Source: Lachnospiraceae bacterium
GTDB taxonomy: Bacteria > Bacillota > Clostridia > Lachnospirales > Lachnospiraceae
Direction of reading: 5' to 3'
DNA length: 64,000 nucleotides
Assembly: GCA_017535945.1 (NCBI GenBank)
Contig: JAFXTJ010000052.1
Coordinates: forward strand, 1-64,000
Of the stretch, positions 1 through 8,689 are shown one piece after another; position 1 is the stretch's first letter, and every line of letters starts with the position of its first letter. A model generated the notes under the pieces. That model ran no database searches, was not told the origin of the DNA, and saw nothing but the letters and a program-made list of their open reading frames with translations. The position numbers were made by a program, and so were the translations under genes.

Positions 1-1191
1 GATGGCATCGGAGAACTGCGAGATGCCCTTGGCGGACTCGTTGGTGGAATGGATCGTGTTGTCGATCTCCTTGACGGACGCCATGACCTCCTGACTCTGG
101 GAGATCAGCTTCTCCATGGCATCCATCGCGTCATCGCAGGATTTCTTCATCGCGCCGGTATACTCATCCAGCTGACCGACATTGTCGCTGATATCATCGA
201 TATCGCGGCCGATGCCGTCGGTGTTGGCGGCAGCAGTCTGAATACTCTCCGCCTGGGAGACCGCGCCGCGGCTGACTTCATTCACGGCCTCGGAAACCTG
301 GCTGGAGGCACTGGAAGCCTGCCCCGCAGACTCGGTGAGCTCCGTGCTGGAAACATGCAGTTCTTCACTCATGCGCCTCGTGGTACCGATGACCTCGGCG
401 ATCTTGGTCTGGAACTGCTGCGTGCTGTCCGCGATCGTCCCCAGTTCATCGCTGCGCTTTAACAGGGACTGATCGAACTCCGCACGCAGGTTACCGGTAG
501 CCAGGATATTGATACTCTCGGCGATGCCGGCCATCTTCTTGGAGGTTCTGAGTGCCACCAGGATCCCCGCCACAAGGATGACCACCACAAGGACGACCGC
601 CAGGATCACCATCTTCAGGATGATCGCCCAAACGTTCGCCGTCACATTGGAGGTCTCGCGGCCGGCGAACACCATGCCGATCCTCGTCCCGTCCGGCTGT
701 GTGAGCGGCACATAATAGGCTGCGTACGGCTTGTTGTTGATCACCAGATCGGGGGCGTAGAATTCCTTGCCCTGTCCGACGACCGTATTGTAAACGGAAT
801 CACTCGCCGTGGTACCGTTCATACGCTCGTTGGTGCCCTGCTTGTAGAGAGAGGTGAGCATTCTGGTCTTGCCGAAGAAGATCGTATACTCGATCCCGGT
901 CTGCGCCTTGATGCCGTCAAGGATCGGATCCTGCCCGGTGAGCATGTGCTCGCCCTTGTAGAGGTTACCCTCGGCATCGAGTGACCATTCACCCTCGTAG
1001 AGGCGGTCCACTTCGTCATGCAGATGGACGGCTGTCGCCTTGAGTTCTTCCTCCATCAGGCTCTGATAGGTGCTGCTGACCTCGATACCCGACATGACGG
1101 TCAGGAGGGTCGCGACCAGTACCACCGCGCCCAGTGCGATCAGGATGATCTTGATGAGCAGTTTGCCGTTGCGTTTCTTCGTTGCTGCCAT
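1..1191 (-). CDS. Methyl-accepting chemotaxis protein, C-terminal part cut by window edge
   Basis: A membrane chemoreceptor that senses a ligand outside the cell and signals to CheA/CheW. The 397 visible codons start at the ATG ending at 1191, 8 bases after a GAGGAGGAC ribosome site. They show TM1 (about residues 13-33), a Cache-like sensor domain (about 35-195), TM2 (about 200-222), a HAMP segment, then the start of a heptad-rich signalling domain. The sensor resembles the single-Cache type (YTIFFGKTRMLTSL, then YAAYYVPLTQPDG). The conserved signalling tip and the stop lie beyond base 1. No other chemotaxis or flagellar gene is in the window, so the receptor is an isolated gene here. The ligand cannot be read from the sequence. 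Confidence 0.93.
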   Translation of the reverse strand, partial: MAATKKRNGKLLIKIILIALGAVVLVATLLTVMSGIEVSSTYQSLMEEELKATAVHLHDEVDRLYEGEWSLDAEGNLYKGEHMLTGQDPILDGIKAQTGIEYTIFFGKTRMLTSLYKQGTNERMNGTTASDSVYNTVVGQGKEFYAPDLVINNKPYAAYYVPLTQPDGTRIGMVFAGRETSNVTANVWAIILKMVILAVVLVVVILVAGILVALRTSKKMAGIAESINILATGNLRAEFDQSLLKRSDELGTIADSTQQFQTKIAEVIGTTRRMSEELHVSSTELTESAGQASSASSQVSEAVNEVSRGAVSQAESIQTAAANTDGIGRDIDDISDNVGQLDEYTGAMKKSCDDAMDAMEKLISQSQEVMASVKEIDNTIHSTNESAKGISQFSDAI

Positions 1192-1250
1192 AATCTTATG
1201 TCCTCCTCTTATTTCTGAAACGATGCTCTCCCGCGGGGAACAGCCGGTCC

Positions 1251-1700
1251 CTATGCGCCGAGTCCGTCGTAAAACGTGAGCAACTCCTGCAGATCCGTCT
1301 CATTCGGCCGGTTTTTGTTGACTCCGCCGATGAGCTTTAACGGGCCGAACGTACAATATCCCCTGGTATGCCATACGCCGAGGACTCTGGCATTGCGCTT
1401 GTCCAGCAGTTCCCTGACATCCCCGCCGTAATTATTCCCGCTCAGACAGCTTGTGAACAGCAGGAAGACATCCTTGCTGTCCGGCAGATTGATCCGGGCA
1501 AAGGTGAGGAGCTTGTCCGCAAAGTGCCCGCCGTAGATCCCGGAAGCCAGACCGATCTTCTCATAACCCGAAAGATCCACCTCGATCTTGGTCGCCGCAT
1601 CGATGAGCGTCACATCCTCCCTGCCCTGTGCGATGGCTTCCACCAGTTTTTTCGTATTCCCGTGATGTGTCGAATAGTATACGATCGCTGTCTTCTTCAT
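1251..1700 (-). CDS. Flavodoxin-family protein
   Basis: A 149-residue flavodoxin-like FMN protein, probably an electron carrier or NAD(P)H-quinone type redox protein. The N-terminus AIVYYSTHHGNTKKLVEAIA is the FMN phosphate-binding loop followed by its helix. ASGIYGGHF and LLFTSCLSGNN fit the later flavin loops. An in-frame extension runs up to 1844, but the ATG at 1700 has an AGGAGAGG ribosome site, so I chose it. It lies downstream of thyA on the same strand, with its own likely promoter across the thyA stop. The partner and redox role are unknown. Confidence 0.88.
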   Translation of the reverse strand: MKKTAIVYYSTHHGNTKKLVEAIAQGREDVTLIDAATKIEVDLSGYEKIGLASGIYGGHFADKLLTFARINLPDSKDVFLLFTSCLSGNNYGGDVRELLDKRNARVLGVWHTRGYCTFGPLKLIGGVNKNRPNETDLQELLTFYDGLGA

Positions 1701-1746
1701 TATCCTCTCCTGTATCCTGCCCCGTACAGGACAAAATACAGGAATA

Positions 1747-1775
1747 ATTATATCAGCGCTACCATTAAATAGCAA
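1747..1775 (-). promoter_or_regulatory. Sigma-A type promoter for the flavodoxin gene
   Basis: On the minus strand TTGCTA (1775-1770) and TATAAT (1752-1747) are 17 bases apart. The -35 overlaps the stop codon of thyA. This predicts independent transcription of the flavodoxin gene in addition to any read-through from thyA. Confidence 0.55.
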
Positions 1776-2622
1776 TAGGTATTTTTTCGATCTTCTCCCC
1801 GTGGCGGTAGTCGGTGAGCGATACATCATCCGGCGTAAAGGCATAGAAATCGGTGATCTCCGGATTCAGATGAAAGGCAGGTGCCGGATACGCCGGCCGT
1901 TTGATCAGCTCCTTCACGATCGGCACATGGCGGTCATAGATATGGGCGTCCGCGATGACATGCACGAACTCACCCGCCGTCATGCCGCAGACCTGGGCCA
2001 GCATATGTACCAGCACGGCATATTGCACGACATTCCAGTTATTGGCCGCCAGCACGTCCTGGGACCGCTGGTTCAGGATGGCATTAAGGATCAGATGCTC
2101 GCTCCCGTCCTCTTCCTTCTCCGCCGTCACATTAAAGGTCATGCTGTAGGCGCAGGGATAGAGATTCATCTCATGCAGATCCTGATGCACATAGATATTG
2201 GTCAGGATCCTGCGGGAAAACGGATTGTTCTTCAGATCATAGATCACCCGGTCCACCTGATCGAACATCCCCTCTTTATACTGATGCTTCACCCCCAGCT
2301 GGTAACCGTAGGCCTTGCCGATGGAGCCGTCCGCATCCGCCCATTCATCCCAGATCTTCGGCTTCAGATCGTGGATATTGTTGGACTTGCGCTGCCAGAT
2401 CCAGAGCATCTCGTCCGTTGCGCTTTTGATCCCGGTGGGCCTGAGCGTCAGGATCGGGAATTCCCTGCGCAGATCATAGCGGTTCACCACGCCGAAGCGC
2501 TTGATCGTATAGGCACTGCTGCCGTCCTCCCAATGCGGGCGCACCTTCTCTCCCTCGGTGGAGGTGCCCTCCGTCAGGATCTCCCTGCACATTTTGATGA
2601 ATACTTCATCCGCGTATGCCAT
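1765..2622 (-). CDS. thyA: Thymidylate synthase (ThyA type)
   Basis: Converts dUMP and methylene-tetrahydrofolate to dTMP and dihydrofolate in the cytoplasm. At 285 residues it has the usual ThyA length. The nucleophile cysteine sits in LYPCAYSMTFNV (near residue 155), followed by NQRSQDVLAANNWNVVQYA and ADAHIYDRHV, the counterparts of the QRSxD dUMP-binding and GDxHIY motifs. The region around the cysteine (PCAYS rather than PCHA) marks a divergent clostridial-like subtype. The ATG is preceded by GAAGGAGGG. It follows the metallohydrolase gene by 13 bases, so the two are probably cotranscribed. Confidence 0.95.
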   Translation of the reverse strand: MAYADEVFIKMCREILTEGTSTEGEKVRPHWEDGSSAYTIKRFGVVNRYDLRREFPILTLRPTGIKSATDEMLWIWQRKSNNIHDLKPKIWDEWADADGSIGKAYGYQLGVKHQYKEGMFDQVDRVIYDLKNNPFSRRILTNIYVHQDLHEMNLYPCAYSMTFNVTAEKEEDGSEHLILNAILNQRSQDVLAANNWNVVQYAVLVHMLAQVCGMTAGEFVHVIADAHIYDRHVPIVKELIKRPAYPAPAFHLNPEITDFYAFTPDDVSLTDYRHGEKIEKIPIAI

Positions 2623-2635
2623 TTCCTGCCCTCCT

Positions 2636-4276
2636 TCAGCCTTTTCTGGTATCCCGCTTCGTATCCCACTTGTCGCACAAAGCCGTCACCTGATCGGCAA
2701 ACTTCGCCAGATCCTTGTTGGAGAGGCCCTCGTTGCGCCCGATGACCGCGATCAGCCTTGCGCCGGCCGCCTTGAGACGCTCGAACACATCGGAGACGGC
2801 GCGCTTCGCCTTCTTCTTCGCCGGTACCGGCGCCGCCTCATAGACGAACCGGTTGCCGATCGGATCAAAGGTCGTCCCGCTGTAGGGCGCGTTTGCTTCC
2901 AGACCCCGCGTCCTGCCGATCAGTTCCGCAAAGCCCGCCGCCACCGTATCCTCTCCGTGGACCACGAAGACCCTGCGCGGCTTTTCCGTAAAGCCGTCCA
3001 GCCAGTACAGCAGGCCGTCCCGGTCCGCATGCCCGGAGAGTCCGACGACCTTCACGATCTCCGCGCGGACATCCACCGGTTCTCCGAAGAGCTTGACCTG
3101 TGTGGCGCCGTCGACGATGGCACGCCCCAGCGTCCCCACGGACTGGTATCCCACGAACAGGATCGTGGATTCCTCCCGCCAGAGATTGTGCTTCAGATGG
3201 TGCTTGATCCGGCCGGCCTCGCACATGCCGGAGGCGGACAGGATCACGCAGGGCTCTTCCGTGAAATTGATCGCCCGGGATTCATCCGCCGTGATCGAGA
3301 GCGTAAGCCCCGGAAAGGTCAGCGGATTGATCCCCGCCTGCAAAAGCTTCGCCGCTTCACCGTCATAGCAGTCCGCCTGGTTCCTGCGGAAGATCTCCGT
3401 GGCCTCCACCGCGAGAGGGCTGTCGACATAGACACGGAAATCATCCACGGCCGTGACGAGGTGTTCCTTTTTGATCTTGCGCAGATAATAGAGCAGCTCC
3501 TGCGTCCTGCCCACCGCAAAGGAGGGGACCACCACATTGCCGCCCCTGGCAAAGGTGCGGTTCAGGACTTTCACCAGATCGCCGAGCACGTCGGGCTTCT
3601 CGCTGCTGTGCAGCCGGTCCCCGTACGTGGACTCCATGATGACGTAATCCGCCTCTTCGGTCCGGATGGGATTTCTGAGCAGCGGCTGGTCATTGTTGCC
3701 GATATCCCCGGAGAAGACGAATTTGCGGGTGTTGACACCCTCCCTCGCCCAGACCTCGATGCTCGCACTCCCGAGCAGATGGCCGATATCGGTGAAGCGC
3801 ACGGCGATCTCCCCGCCCTTTTCCGCGTCCTCGAACACGGTGATCTTCTCTCCGTATTCGCAGGGCACAAAGCACTTCATGACCGCCTGCACATGTTCCA
3901 TGGTATACTGCGGCGCGGTCGTCTCAATCTCCTTGTTGCGCTTGCTCTTGCGGCTGCGCCACTCCGCCTCCTGCGCCTGGATGTGCGCGGAATCACGCAG
4001 CATGATATCGCACAGATCCGTCGTCGCCCGTGTCGCATAGATCCTGCCCCGGAAACCTTTCGCCGCCAGAAGCGGCAGCAGGCCGGAATGATCAATATGT
4101 GCATGCGTGAGAAAGACGAAATCGATGGCACCGGCGCTCACGGGCAGCGGGGCATTCTCAAAATCATCCCGGCCCTGCTCCATCCCGTAATCAACGAGGA
4201 TCCTTTTCCCTGCCGCCTCCAGAAAATGGCAGCTTCCGGTCACCTCATGATCCGCTCCGATAAATGTCAGTTGCAT
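2636..4276 (-). CDS. MBL-fold beta-CASP metallohydrolase with RNA-specificity domain
   Basis: A probable zinc-dependent ribonuclease or related nuclease. The 546-residue protein opens with MQLTFIGADHEVTGSCHFLE and carries the metal motif THAHIDHSG. It then has DIGHLLGSASIEV, the aspartate motif FSGDIGNNDQPLL, ESTYGDR, the beta-CASP motif SFAVGRTQELLYYL, and the C-terminal SGHADRDGLL and VVHGE motifs. This order matches the YSH1/CPSF-like bacterial family often annotated as an MBL fold metallo-hydrolase. The last 90 residues are a lysine-rich tail of unclear role. A good CGGAGGTGG site precedes the ATG. It starts the operon that continues into thyA and is divergent from the TraX-like gene. Confidence 0.92.
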   Translation of the reverse strand: MQLTFIGADHEVTGSCHFLEAAGKRILVDYGMEQGRDDFENAPLPVSAGAIDFVFLTHAHIDHSGLLPLLAAKGFRGRIYATRATTDLCDIMLRDSAHIQAQEAEWRSRKSKRNKEIETTAPQYTMEHVQAVMKCFVPCEYGEKITVFEDAEKGGEIAVRFTDIGHLLGSASIEVWAREGVNTRKFVFSGDIGNNDQPLLRNPIRTEEADYVIMESTYGDRLHSSEKPDVLGDLVKVLNRTFARGGNVVVPSFAVGRTQELLYYLRKIKKEHLVTAVDDFRVYVDSPLAVEATEIFRRNQADCYDGEAAKLLQAGINPLTFPGLTLSITADESRAINFTEEPCVILSASGMCEAGRIKHHLKHNLWREESTILFVGYQSVGTLGRAIVDGATQVKLFGEPVDVRAEIVKVVGLSGHADRDGLLYWLDGFTEKPRRVFVVHGEDTVAAGFAELIGRTRGLEANAPYSGTTFDPIGNRFVYEAAPVPAKKKAKRAVSDVFERLKAAGARLIAVIGRNEGLSNKDLAKFADQVTALCDKWDTKRDTRKG

Positions 4277-4307
4277 ATTCCACCTCCGGATAATATAGTA
4301 TTATATC

Positions 4308-5186
4308 ATGCAGAATCCGCTTACCAAAAGACTGGAACCCGCGGAGGGTTTTTTTGACCGGTTCAACGCAGTTCCCGGGGACGTGAGTGCCAGTACCCTG
4401 AAACTCGTCGCCGTCATCACGATGACCCTCGACCATTTTGCGGCGGGCGTCCTCTATTTCCAGCTCCTCACGCACGCTCTGCCTTCCTGGCTCGATTTTG
4501 ATACCGGTTATACGATCTATATGGTCCTGCGCGGGATCGGCCGCACCGCCTTTCCGATCTACTGCTTCCTCATCGTGGAGGGGCTCATGCATACCCGGAG
4601 CCGGGCGCGGTATCTCCTGCGGCTTGTCCTGTTCGCCTTTCTCTCGGAGATTCCCTTCGATCTGATCGCCACGCAGCTCTCCGATCCGGCTTCCGCCGAT
4701 ATCCCGCAGCTGCTTGCCGACAACCGGGAGGCCATCTTTGAGCATCAGAATGTCTTCTTCACTCTGGCCATCGGCCTGGCTGCCATCTGGGCCATCGAGG
4801 CGATCCGCACCCGCTTCGGCACGTGCCTTGTCACCCTCGTCTCCGCCGCCGTCATCTCGATCGCCGCCTATCATCTTGCGGATTTTCTGAAGACCGATTA
4901 TGAAGGAGTCGGCGTATGCGTGATCCTGGTCTTCTACCTCTTCTATCCGATCCGGATCGCCGCCGGCATCATGGGATTCCTCGGTCTGACCGGGCGGCTC
5001 TCAACAGCGGAGATGTATTATGAGGAATGGGCGTTTCCGGCCTTTTTCCTGATGCTGTTCTATAACGGCAAACGCGGTTTTCTCGGCCGGAGCAAAGCAG
5101 TTTCCCTCTTCTTCTATCTGTTCTATCCGGCGCACCTGTTTTTGTGGTTCCTCACCCGGGTGCTCCTCCTCAGGCTGTTTCTTTAA
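4308..5186 (+). CDS. TraX-family multipass membrane protein
   Basis: A 292-residue integral membrane protein of the TraX family, named after the F-plasmid pilin acetylase; related chromosomal proteins are common in Firmicutes and their acyl acceptor is unknown. Family-like segments are MTLDHFAAG near residue 44, GRTAFPIYCFLIVEG near residue 80, RLVLFAFLSEIPFDL, and the C-terminal EEWAFPAFFLMLFYNGKRG followed by FYLFYPAHLF. About eight hydrophobic helices are seen. The ATG has no Shine-Dalgarno; an AT-rich promoter-like stretch abuts it, so a leaderless start or a later start (GTG at 4383) are both possible. It is convergent with trkH, 9 bases away. Confidence 0.85.
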   Translation: MQNPLTKRLEPAEGFFDRFNAVPGDVSASTLKLVAVITMTLDHFAAGVLYFQLLTHALPSWLDFDTGYTIYMVLRGIGRTAFPIYCFLIVEGLMHTRSRARYLLRLVLFAFLSEIPFDLIATQLSDPASADIPQLLADNREAIFEHQNVFFTLAIGLAAIWAIEAIRTRFGTCLVTLVSAAVISIAAYHLADFLKTDYEGVGVCVILVFYLFYPIRIAAGIMGFLGLTGRLSTAEMYYEEWAFPAFFLMLFYNGKRGFLGRSKAVSLFFYLFYPAHLFLWFLTRVLLLRLFL

Positions 5187-5195
5187 GCTGCGGCC

Positions 5196-6644
5196 CTAAG
5201 CGTTTTTCTTCCAGGTCGAAGGCTTGAACAGGATGAGGATCGGCAGGATCTCCAGCCTGCCGGCCAGCATGTCGAAAATGAACACCACTTTGGAAAATGC
5301 GGAAAACGCGCTGTAGTTCCCCATGGGGCCCACAGCGTTCAGACCCGGCCCGACATTGTTGAGCGTGGCGCCTACCGCCGTGAGGCTCGTGACAAAATCC
5401 GTTCCGTTTAACGATATGAGTGCTGCCGAGACAGCAAAGATCAGTACGTAGAGGACCGCGTAGGCGGAAACGGATTTCACGGTCTGGTCATCCAGACCCT
5501 TGCCGTCCATATGCACACGGCGGACGCTCTTTCTGTGTGTCACGAAGACGATCTCATTGGCCGCGCTCTTGATGAGGATCAACAGCCGTGAGACCTTGAA
5601 GCCGCCGCCGGTGGAACCGGCACAGGCACCGATCAGCGTGACGAGGACCAGCATCATCCGCGAGAATTCCGGCCACAGATTGAAATCCAGCGTCGCGAAA
5701 CCGGTCGTGGAAGAGATCGAGGCAACGGAGAACAGAGCATGATGAAATGCCAGCGGCAGATCCGTCATGTACCCGTGAAGCACGAGATCTCCGGTGATCG
5801 CAGCCGCGGCACCGAAGACGATCAGGAGATAATACCGCACCTCCTCGATCCGCCACACCTTGGCCGCGTGTCCGATAAAGAGCAGATAGTAGGCGTTGAA
5901 ATTGACGCCGCACAGGATCATGAAGACCGTGATGATGATCTGTGAGGAGATCGGATACCCGCCGATCCCGGCGTTGGTCACGGCGAAGCCGCCGGTCCCG
6001 ACGGTCGAAAAGGTGATCGTCAGACAGTCATACAGCGGCATTCCCGTCAGGGCTAACAGGATCGTCTCGAGCACAGTGAACAGGATGTAGATAAGATACA
6101 GGATCTTGGCTGTGCTGCCCAGCTTCGGCACGAGTTTGGAAGCGGTGGGCCCGGGGCTCTCCGCACGCATCAGGTGCATGCCGTAGCCGTCTGCCATGGG
6201 CAGGATCGCGAGCAGGAACACCAGCACGCCCATACCTCCGATCCAGTGGGTGAAGCAGCGCCAGAACTGGACACAGCGCAGCATCCCGTCCACTCCGGTG
6301 AGGATGCTCCCTCCGGTGGTGGTGAAGCCGGAGACCGTTTCGAACAGCGCGTCCACATAGGAATCAATGGTGCCGGACAGCACAAAGGGCAGTGCGCCGA
6401 TGAGACTCATGAGGATCCAGGAAAGACTTGTGGCCACAAAGCCTTCTCTGGCGTAGAATTCCCGTGCGGCAGGCTTTCTCCGGCTGATCAGATATCCGCA
6501 CAGCATGCAGACAACGGCCATGATAAAGAAGACGAGACCGAAGTCCTCCCTGTAGATCACCGCCACGATAAACGGCAGCAGGAAAAGCGCACCCATGACC
6601 AGGATGAGGCGTCCGAGCAGAAAACGCAGAAAACCGAAATTCAT
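5196..6644 (-). CDS. trkH: TrkH-type potassium uptake channel subunit
   Basis: The membrane pore of a Trk/Ktr potassium uptake system. The 482-residue protein has the four filter-like repeats expected of the family: SGFTTTGGSIL, FSTVGTGGFAV, SSTTGFATLDF and NNVGPGLNAVGP. GACAGSTGGGFKVSRLLIL follows the third filter. Its ATG overlaps the trkA stop as ATGA (6641-6644), with GGAGATATC just before it, so translation is probably coupled to its gating partner. It is the last gene of the minus-strand run from the SEC-C gene, and no terminator is visible in the 9-base gap to the convergent gene. Confidence 0.96.
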   Translation of the reverse strand: MNFGFLRFLLGRLILVMGALFLLPFIVAVIYREDFGLVFFIMAVVCMLCGYLISRRKPAAREFYAREGFVATSLSWILMSLIGALPFVLSGTIDSYVDALFETVSGFTTTGGSILTGVDGMLRCVQFWRCFTHWIGGMGVLVFLLAILPMADGYGMHLMRAESPGPTASKLVPKLGSTAKILYLIYILFTVLETILLALTGMPLYDCLTITFSTVGTGGFAVTNAGIGGYPISSQIIITVFMILCGVNFNAYYLLFIGHAAKVWRIEEVRYYLLIVFGAAAAITGDLVLHGYMTDLPLAFHHALFSVASISSTTGFATLDFNLWPEFSRMMLVLVTLIGACAGSTGGGFKVSRLLILIKSAANEIVFVTHRKSVRRVHMDGKGLDDQTVKSVSAYAVLYVLIFAVSAALISLNGTDFVTSLTAVGATLNNVGPGLNAVGPMGNYSAFSAFSKVVFIFDMLAGRLEILPILILFKPSTWKKNA

Positions 6645-7993
6645 TGCAGGATATCTCCGATCTTGCGGATCCCGCCGGTCGTGGCGATGATCACACTGTC
6701 ACCGGCAGTGACGGCGTCATGTCCGCGGGGGATGATGATCTCGTTGCCGCGGATGATACAGGCGATGAGGACGCCGGGTTTCAGCTTCAGCTCCATGAGC
6801 ATCTTATCCCGGATCGGGCAGTCGGAGAGCACCCGGAATTCCGAGACCTCCACGCGGCCGTCCGCCAGACGGTAGAGAGATTCCAGACCGGAATCCCCGC
6901 TCCCGACCATGCCGCGCACATAGCGCATGATGCGGTTTGCTGTGATATTTCTGGGATAAAGAATGCTGCCCAGATCCATGGCGCCGATGATCTCATCGTA
7001 GGAAACCCGGTGCACCCGTGTGATCCGCTTGGCGGAAGAAACGCTCTTCGCATACATGGAGAGCATGATGTTCTCTTCATCCAGGTTGGTCAGGGCCACA
7101 AAAGCCTCGGCGTTCTTCAGACCCTCTTCGAGCAGCAGTTCCTTCTCCGTCCCGTCGCCGTTGATGACCAGCGCGTCGGGGAGCAGATCCGAGAGTTCCT
7201 CGCAGCGCGCCTTGTTCTTCTCAAAGATCTTGACACCGATCCCCATCGAGAGCAGCTGCTCCACAAGATAATAGCCGGTGTCTCCGCAGCCGATGATAAA
7301 CGCGGACTTCACGCGTGCCGTGGGCAGCCCCAGCCGCTTAAAGAACCGCAGCATGTTCTTCTGGGAACCCACGAGGCTCACCTCGTCGCCGGCCCGGAGG
7401 ATGAACTGTCCGTTGGGGATGAAGATCTCCTCCTCACGCTGCACGATCCCGACCAGCACACCGCCGAGCAGTTCCGGCGGCAATTCCGAGAGCTGTTTGT
7501 CCGCCAGTTTGGAATCCGGATCGATCTTCATCCGCACGAGTTCCGCGCGGCCCTTGGCAAAGGTCTCGATGGAACTGGCCGAAGGGAACTTCAGGAGTCT
7601 CGCGGCATCGTTGGCTGCCGCTTCCTCCGGATTGATGACCAGGGAAAGTCCCAGTTCCTCCTTGATATAGCCGATCTCACGCTTGTAGATCGGATCGCGC
7701 ACACGGGCGATGGTATGGCAGTTACCGGCCTTCTTCGCTATGAGGCAGCACAGGAGGTTCCGCTCGTCACTGGGTGTCACGGCGATGAGGAGATCTGCAT
7801 GCTCGACACCGGCCTCCCTCTGCACCTGGAAACTGGCTCCGTTGCCGACGATCCCCATGCAGTCCAGGCTGTTGGAAATATTGCCGATTACATCCTCTTC
7901 CTTGTCGATGACGGTGATACTGTGTCCCTCGGCCAGAAGCATCCTGACCAGCGTACCGCCCACATTGCCGCATCCCACGATGATGATCCGCAT
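6641..7993 (-). CDS. trkA: Trk potassium uptake regulator TrkA (two RCK modules)
   Basis: Cytoplasmic nucleotide-binding ring that gates TrkH. The 450 residues form two RCK-N/RCK-C repeats. The first Rossmann motif is IIIVGCGNVGGTLV with the acidic strand end TVIDKEED. The second is AFIIGCGDTGYYLVEQL with KIFEKNKARCEEL and INGDGTEKELL. RCK-C parts are seen near residues 150-220 and 370-450. The stop codon TGA is used here inside the ATGA overlap, which shows TGA is a normal stop in this organism. The ribosome site is AAGGGAGAC. The gene starts 36 bases after the exported-protein gene. Confidence 0.96.
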   Translation of the reverse strand: MRIIIVGCGNVGGTLVRMLLAEGHSITVIDKEEDVIGNISNSLDCMGIVGNGASFQVQREAGVEHADLLIAVTPSDERNLLCCLIAKKAGNCHTIARVRDPIYKREIGYIKEELGLSLVINPEEAAANDAARLLKFPSASSIETFAKGRAELVRMKIDPDSKLADKQLSELPPELLGGVLVGIVQREEEIFIPNGQFILRAGDEVSLVGSQKNMLRFFKRLGLPTARVKSAFIIGCGDTGYYLVEQLLSMGIGVKIFEKNKARCEELSDLLPDALVINGDGTEKELLLEEGLKNAEAFVALTNLDEENIMLSMYAKSVSSAKRITRVHRVSYDEIIGAMDLGSILYPRNITANRIMRYVRGMVGSGDSGLESLYRLADGRVEVSEFRVLSDCPIRDKMLMELKLKPGVLIACIIRGNEIIIPRGHDAVTAGDSVIIATTGGIRKIGDILQ

Positions 7994-8029
7994 AATGTCT
8001 CCCTTACGAAGCCGCAGCCCCTCTCTCTG

Positions 8030-8689
8030 TCAATAGACCGCAATGGACGCGGCACTCTCCGCAAAGGCATCGTCAAATTCATCGTCCGATGCCTGCGCGT
8101 AAGAGACCGTGAAGATCCGGTCATCCGACAGATAGATATAGACTTCCTCCATGATCGGCTTTTTCCCGCCCTTTATCTCGGCGCGGATCCGGAACCCCGG
8201 AAAGGCTATGCCGTCCGAGGCGCGCCGGACAGAAGTCTTTTCAAACGAAACGACCTTGAGGGAAAGTCCCTCATCCAGTGCCGCATTGGCTCTGCTCTCA
8301 AAAATGGCGGCAGTCAGCCCGGTATAGGCTCTGCGCTTTGTCTGTATCGTCTCTCCGTCCGCCAGCCGTTCCCGCTTCTCTTCATTGGTATAGAGCATGT
8401 CATCCGCCAGTGTGATACTCTCCACCGTAATCTGTGCGGAGTCCAGCGGATAGCGTTTGCAGATGAACCGTCCGGGCACCTTGTCCGCGACAAAATCCGA
8501 CGGGATCCTCACGGCAAAACTGGCAGCCTCCGGGAGTTCCGTCTGCGAATAGGAAGCCCCTAGCAGTTCCTCCTCGGAGTAAACGATCTTATCCGCAGGC
8601 TCCATGATCGCCTGGGCATGCACCTGCGGCGTACAGACGGCCGCACATAGGATGAGCGCGGCCAAGGCCGCGCCCCCCTTATTCTGCAT
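8030..8689 (-). CDS. Exported protein of unknown function
   Basis: I do not recognise a family. The 219-residue product (from the ATG at 8689) has a signal peptide, MQNKGGAALAALILCAAVC followed by TPQVHAQA, and a mixed beta-rich mature part with no cysteine pattern. A 5-codon longer TTG start at 8704 is possible. The length, the single folded domain and phrases like FAVRIPSDF and YIYLSDDRIFTVSYA recall small extracytoplasmic lipoprotein-like or PsbP/DUF-type proteins, which is only an impression. It overlaps the end of the synthetase gene by 11 bases and precedes trkA by 36, so it is cotranscribed with both. Confidence 0.75.
   Translation of the reverse strand: MQNKGGAALAALILCAAVCTPQVHAQAIMEPADKIVYSEEELLGASYSQTELPEAASFAVRIPSDFVADKVPGRFICKRYPLDSAQITVESITLADDMLYTNEEKRERLADGETIQTKRRAYTGLTAAIFESRANAALDEGLSLKVVSFEKTSVRRASDGIAFPGFRIRAEIKGGKKPIMEEVYIYLSDDRIFTVSYAQASDDEFDDAFAESAASIAVY

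Noticed and set aside
2558..4357. 600-codon plus-strand frame opposite the metallohydrolase
   Set aside because: The minus strand has clear motifs (HAHIDH and others); the plus frame is an Arg/His/Asp-rich mirror typical of GC-rich genes.
6644..8563. 640-codon plus-strand frame opposite trkA
   Set aside because: Antisense of a well-supported two-module TrkA; no ribosome site or domain.
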